Assembly: GCA_947589505.1 (NCBI GenBank)
Contig: CANQCF010000014.1
Span: forward strand, 1 to 36,420
DNA: 36,420 nucleotides
DNA from: an uncultured Acetatifactor sp.
GTDB taxonomy: Bacteria > Bacillota > Clostridia > Lachnospirales > Lachnospiraceae
Reading direction: 5' to 3'
Shown: positions 34,427-36,420 of the stretch, one piece after another
Numbering within the stretch: position 1 is the stretch's first letter
Layout: each line of letters begins with the position of its first letter
Notes under the pieces: generated by a model
The model's database searches: none
What the model was told of the DNA's origin: nothing
Seen by the model: the letters and a program-made list of their open reading frames with translations, nothing else
Position numbers and translations under genes: made by a program

Positions 34427-35704
34427 TCAGAAAACGACCCGGTCCCTTCCGCCGGCTTTGCCGTCGTAGAGCTTCCGGTCCGCATTTTTCAGCAGAGTAG
34501 TGTGATCCGTGTGTTCCCCGGGGGTCAGACCGAAGGTCATGGTGATGCGGATGGTTTTATCTTCGAAGGGAATCTCCAGCCGGCGGATTTTGTCCAGCAG
34601 CAGGTTCAGGGAACTGTAAGCCTGATCCATGTCCATGTGGTCAAATACCAGAAGGAATTCTTCGCCGCCCCAGCGGGATGCGAAACCATTCAGGTGCATG
34701 TGATCCCTCAGGATTGCGGCCACCTGTCTTAAAACTTCGTCGCCGCAGTCATGACCGTAGGTATCGTTTACCGCCTTAAAGTGGTCGATATCGCCGAGAC
34801 AGACACAGAAGGGCGTCCCTCCGGCCTCAGAGCGATCCATGATCTGGCGGAGCCTGCGGTTCGCAGCGCGGCGGTTGTAGAGCTCTGTCAGAGGATCCTG
34901 CTCCACAGTCTGCCGCACGGCCTGCTGCATGTTTACGGCAGCCCGGCCGATACTGCCGAACTCATCGTTCCGCTTCAGGACGATTCCGTCCAGTTCCGCC
35001 GTCAGATCGCCGGTGGAAACCGCGTTCAGAAAAGAGCAGATCTTTTGCAGCACCACGTCAAATTTCCGCGTGTAGAGATAGAGGAAGAGGATGATCAACA
35101 GGGTGACGATGACCACGGCGACCACCAGGGGATAGCTGGCGTGCCGGATGGACAGATCCACCTGGCTGCTGGGTTTTCCGAGGAACACCATGCCCACGAT
35201 GGAACCGTCTGAATTTCTTAAGGGGATATAATAGCTGAAATATTCCTGGCCATTGATGATGGTATTGGTATAAAAGTGGGCCTCTCCGCCGTTTAAGACG
35301 TCCTTCTGGACGATCTGCGGTGCGCTGGTGCCCACAAGTCTTTCCCCGTTCTCTCTGCGGATGGTGGTCAGAATGCGGGTATCCTGGTAAAAGAGGGTGA
35401 CTTCAAAGCCGGAATCTTCCTTCACGCGGTCCACCAGGCTGTACTCAGCGGTCAGGTCGTGTTCCCCCTTAAAAAGAGACAGGGCGGTATCCCCCACCAG
35501 CGTGTAGTCGCCCGGATAGGCCAGATCCAGCATGTGGATCACATTGTTGGCCGCGCCGTGCAGTTCCGATTCGATCTCCTGGTACATAGCCTTGGTGAAG
35601 AACTCCGTGGACAGAAACAGTATGATGATCCCACAGAACAGAAGGGGCACCGCACTGATGACAAACAGTATATAGGCCATTTTTCCGCTCTTTTTTTGCT
35701 GCAT
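34427..35704 (-). CDS. Membrane diguanylate cyclase with extracellular sensor
   Basis: The 425-residue protein (from MQQKKSGKMAYI) has a first transmembrane span (about residues 10-32). A Cache-like extracellular sensor follows (about 35-190, with YFSYYIPLRNSDGSIVGMVF), then a second span (about 197-217), a HAMP-like linker and a GGDEF domain. The active motif reads RWGGEEFLLVF, GGEEF at about 346-350, so cyclase activity is expected. No EAL domain is present. The product c-di-GMP controls surface and motility traits. The start at 35704 follows GAGAGGAGC. Confidence 0.92.
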   Translation of the reverse strand: MQQKKSGKMAYILFVISAVPLLFCGIIILFLSTEFFTKAMYQEIESELHGAANNVIHMLDLAYPGDYTLVGDTALSLFKGEHDLTAEYSLVDRVKEDSGFEVTLFYQDTRILTTIRRENGERLVGTSAPQIVQKDVLNGGEAHFYTNTIINGQEYFSYYIPLRNSDGSIVGMVFLGKPSSQVDLSIRHASYPLVVAVVIVTLLIILFLYLYTRKFDVVLQKICSFLNAVSTGDLTAELDGIVLKRNDEFGSIGRAAVNMQQAVRQTVEQDPLTELYNRRAANRRLRQIMDRSEAGGTPFCVCLGDIDHFKAVNDTYGHDCGDEVLRQVAAILRDHMHLNGFASRWGGEEFLLVFDHMDMDQAYSSLNLLLDKIRRLEIPFEDKTIRITMTFGLTPGEHTDHTTLLKNADRKLYDGKAGGRDRVVF

Positions 35705-35775
35705 GATCCCTGCTCCTCTCTGCACCGACTGCAAAGACGTGCCCGGCCCCGTCCGGGGCCGGATTATTCTTCCTA

Positions 35776-35805
35776 ATTATACAACATTTGGGACAAGGAT
35801 TGCAA
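35776..35805 (-). promoter_or_regulatory. Promoter of the diguanylate cyclase gene
   Basis: Minus strand: TTGCAA (35800-35805), an 18-base spacer and TATAAT (35776-35781). The leader contains a G+C-rich hairpin CCGGCCCC/GGGGCCGG near 35743-35763. Confidence 0.65.
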
Positions 35806-35856
35806 GATGGCAGGACAAAAAGTGCGCCTGTCAAAAAACAAAATTTTCCGGGCGTC

Positions 35857-35886
35857 TTGACAATTCCGGCCCGCCCGAATTATAAT
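35857..35886 (+). promoter_or_regulatory. Promoter of the ileS T-box leader
   Basis: Perfect TTGACA (35857-35862), an 18-base spacer and perfect TATAAT (35881-35886). Confidence 0.8.
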
Positions 35887-35929
35887 ATCAAGAATAAAAG
35901 GCAATGACGAAGACAGTAGCTCTTTTCAG

Positions 35930-36310
35930 AAAGGCTGCAGCGAGCCGGGGAGGGTGTGAGCCCGGTGCGAGTAAGGAGAGAGGGAAGATCACTTCCGAGC
36001 TGCCGGGAGGAAAGCGCCGGGGCCCCCGGGATCAGCCTGATCCGGGAGGCACAAAAAGCCGGGATCAGCCGGATAAGCGGAGCGGGCATACCGTGCGGAC
36101 ATTCCGCAGGCGTCAGTAATTCCGGACGGGAACCTTACGTTACGGGGAGGCATATTTCTCTGACAGGGACGGGAGACTTTTCGAGCGGCCGCCTGCGGCG
36201 GATTGTCAGGTCGGTACGGGGAGTCTGATAAAAAGTCCTGCGTGGGAGCGTATGTTGTAATAGGTGGTAAGCGGGAGTATGTCTCGTCCTATTATGGGCG
36301 GGATTTTTTT
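35930..36310 (+). promoter_or_regulatory. T-box riboswitch leader (isoleucine specifier)
   Basis: Stem I is closed by GCAGC (35937-35941) and GCTGC (35999-36003). The specifier loop is GGAAGATCACTTCC with the Ile codon ATC at 35988-35990, and the distal AGGGTGTGAGCCCGGTGCGA segment is in place. Further helices follow. A T-box-like core TAGGTGGTAAGCGGG (36261-36275) comes before the terminator helix TCTCGTCC (36282-36289)/GGGCGGGA (36296-36303) with seven Ts. Uncharged tRNA-Ile would stabilise the antiterminator and allow ileS transcription. Confidence 0.88.
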
Positions 36311-36355
36311 ATTTTCAGTTTTCTCGATTGAGAGTTAAGGGAGAGGAGAAGAGAC

Positions 36356-36420
36356 ATGTACAGACAAGTGGACGCGAATCTGAACTTTGTGGAGCGCGAA
36401 AAAGCGGTGGAAAAGTTCTG
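36356..36420 (+). CDS. ileS: Isoleucyl-tRNA synthetase, N-terminal fragment
   Basis: Only the first 21 codons are in the window, reading MYRQVDANLNFVEREKAVEK and continuing to the edge. This matches the conserved beginning of clostridial isoleucyl-tRNA synthetases. The upstream T-box with an ATC specifier supports isoleucine specificity independently. AGGAGAAG lies just before the ATG. Confidence 0.88.
   Translation, partial: MYRQVDANLNFVEREKAVEKF

Overview
The window looks like chromosome from a spore-forming, fermentative member of the Clostridia, most likely Lachnospiraceae. Evidence: a pyruvate formate-lyase gene, a MecA adaptor, sporulation genes (cwlD, a SleB-domain hydrolase, spoVT with a sigma-G-type promoter), a T-box leader before ileS, a complete F-type ATP synthase operon with a Na+-type c subunit, and moderately high G+C. 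No rRNA, tRNA, IS element, prophage or CRISPR array was seen.

Layout. 1-1445: 5' part of pflB (minus). 1598-2275: an unusual structured repeat followed by an array of six 99-bp units. 2415-3397: a DUF1858 protein and, convergent, mecA. 3493-3746: a promoter and a ~220-nt candidate structured RNA. 4160-7646: cell-envelope genes (SH3/GH18-type protein, a probable sortase substrate, cwlD). 7776-9953: ywlC/tsaC, rpiB and a deoxycytidylate deaminase. 10031-11684: a coiled-coil/SleB hydrolase facing a DUF402 protein. 11920-13002: a tyrosine recombinase gene bracketed by 28-bp inverted repeats, with an outward promoter inside, which looks like a self-contained invertible switch. 13182-20709: a small membrane protein, then a surface-glycan operon. 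20893-28117: atpI-type genes and atpBEFHAGDC. 28200-32603: a conserved hypothetical, a frameshifted methyltransferase and a large exported protein. 32599-32764: a second copy of the structured repeat. 32878-34424: a YegP-like protein, a 73-aa helical protein and spoVT. 34427-35704: a membrane diguanylate cyclase (minus). 35857-end: T-box leader and start of ileS.

How the parts work together. The inverton lies directly before a surface protein and glycan genes (GT2, two small EamA/SMR membrane proteins, a large membrane protein, a UDP-galactopyranose-mutase-like flavoprotein, a Wzz-like protein, an EpsG-like polymerase). A phase-variable surface is therefore a natural hypothesis. GT2, the small membrane pair and the large membrane protein resemble a three-part lipid-linked-sugar glycosylation system. 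The two structured repeats share a layout and short conserved blocks, but their helices differ in sequence while staying paired, which suggests selection on structure. Several tandem arrays with different periods (99, 45, 40-41 and a degenerate ~85 bp) sit in gaps between genes.

Functions are inferred from reading the translated sequence without database searches. Promoter, terminator and RNA calls are by eye.
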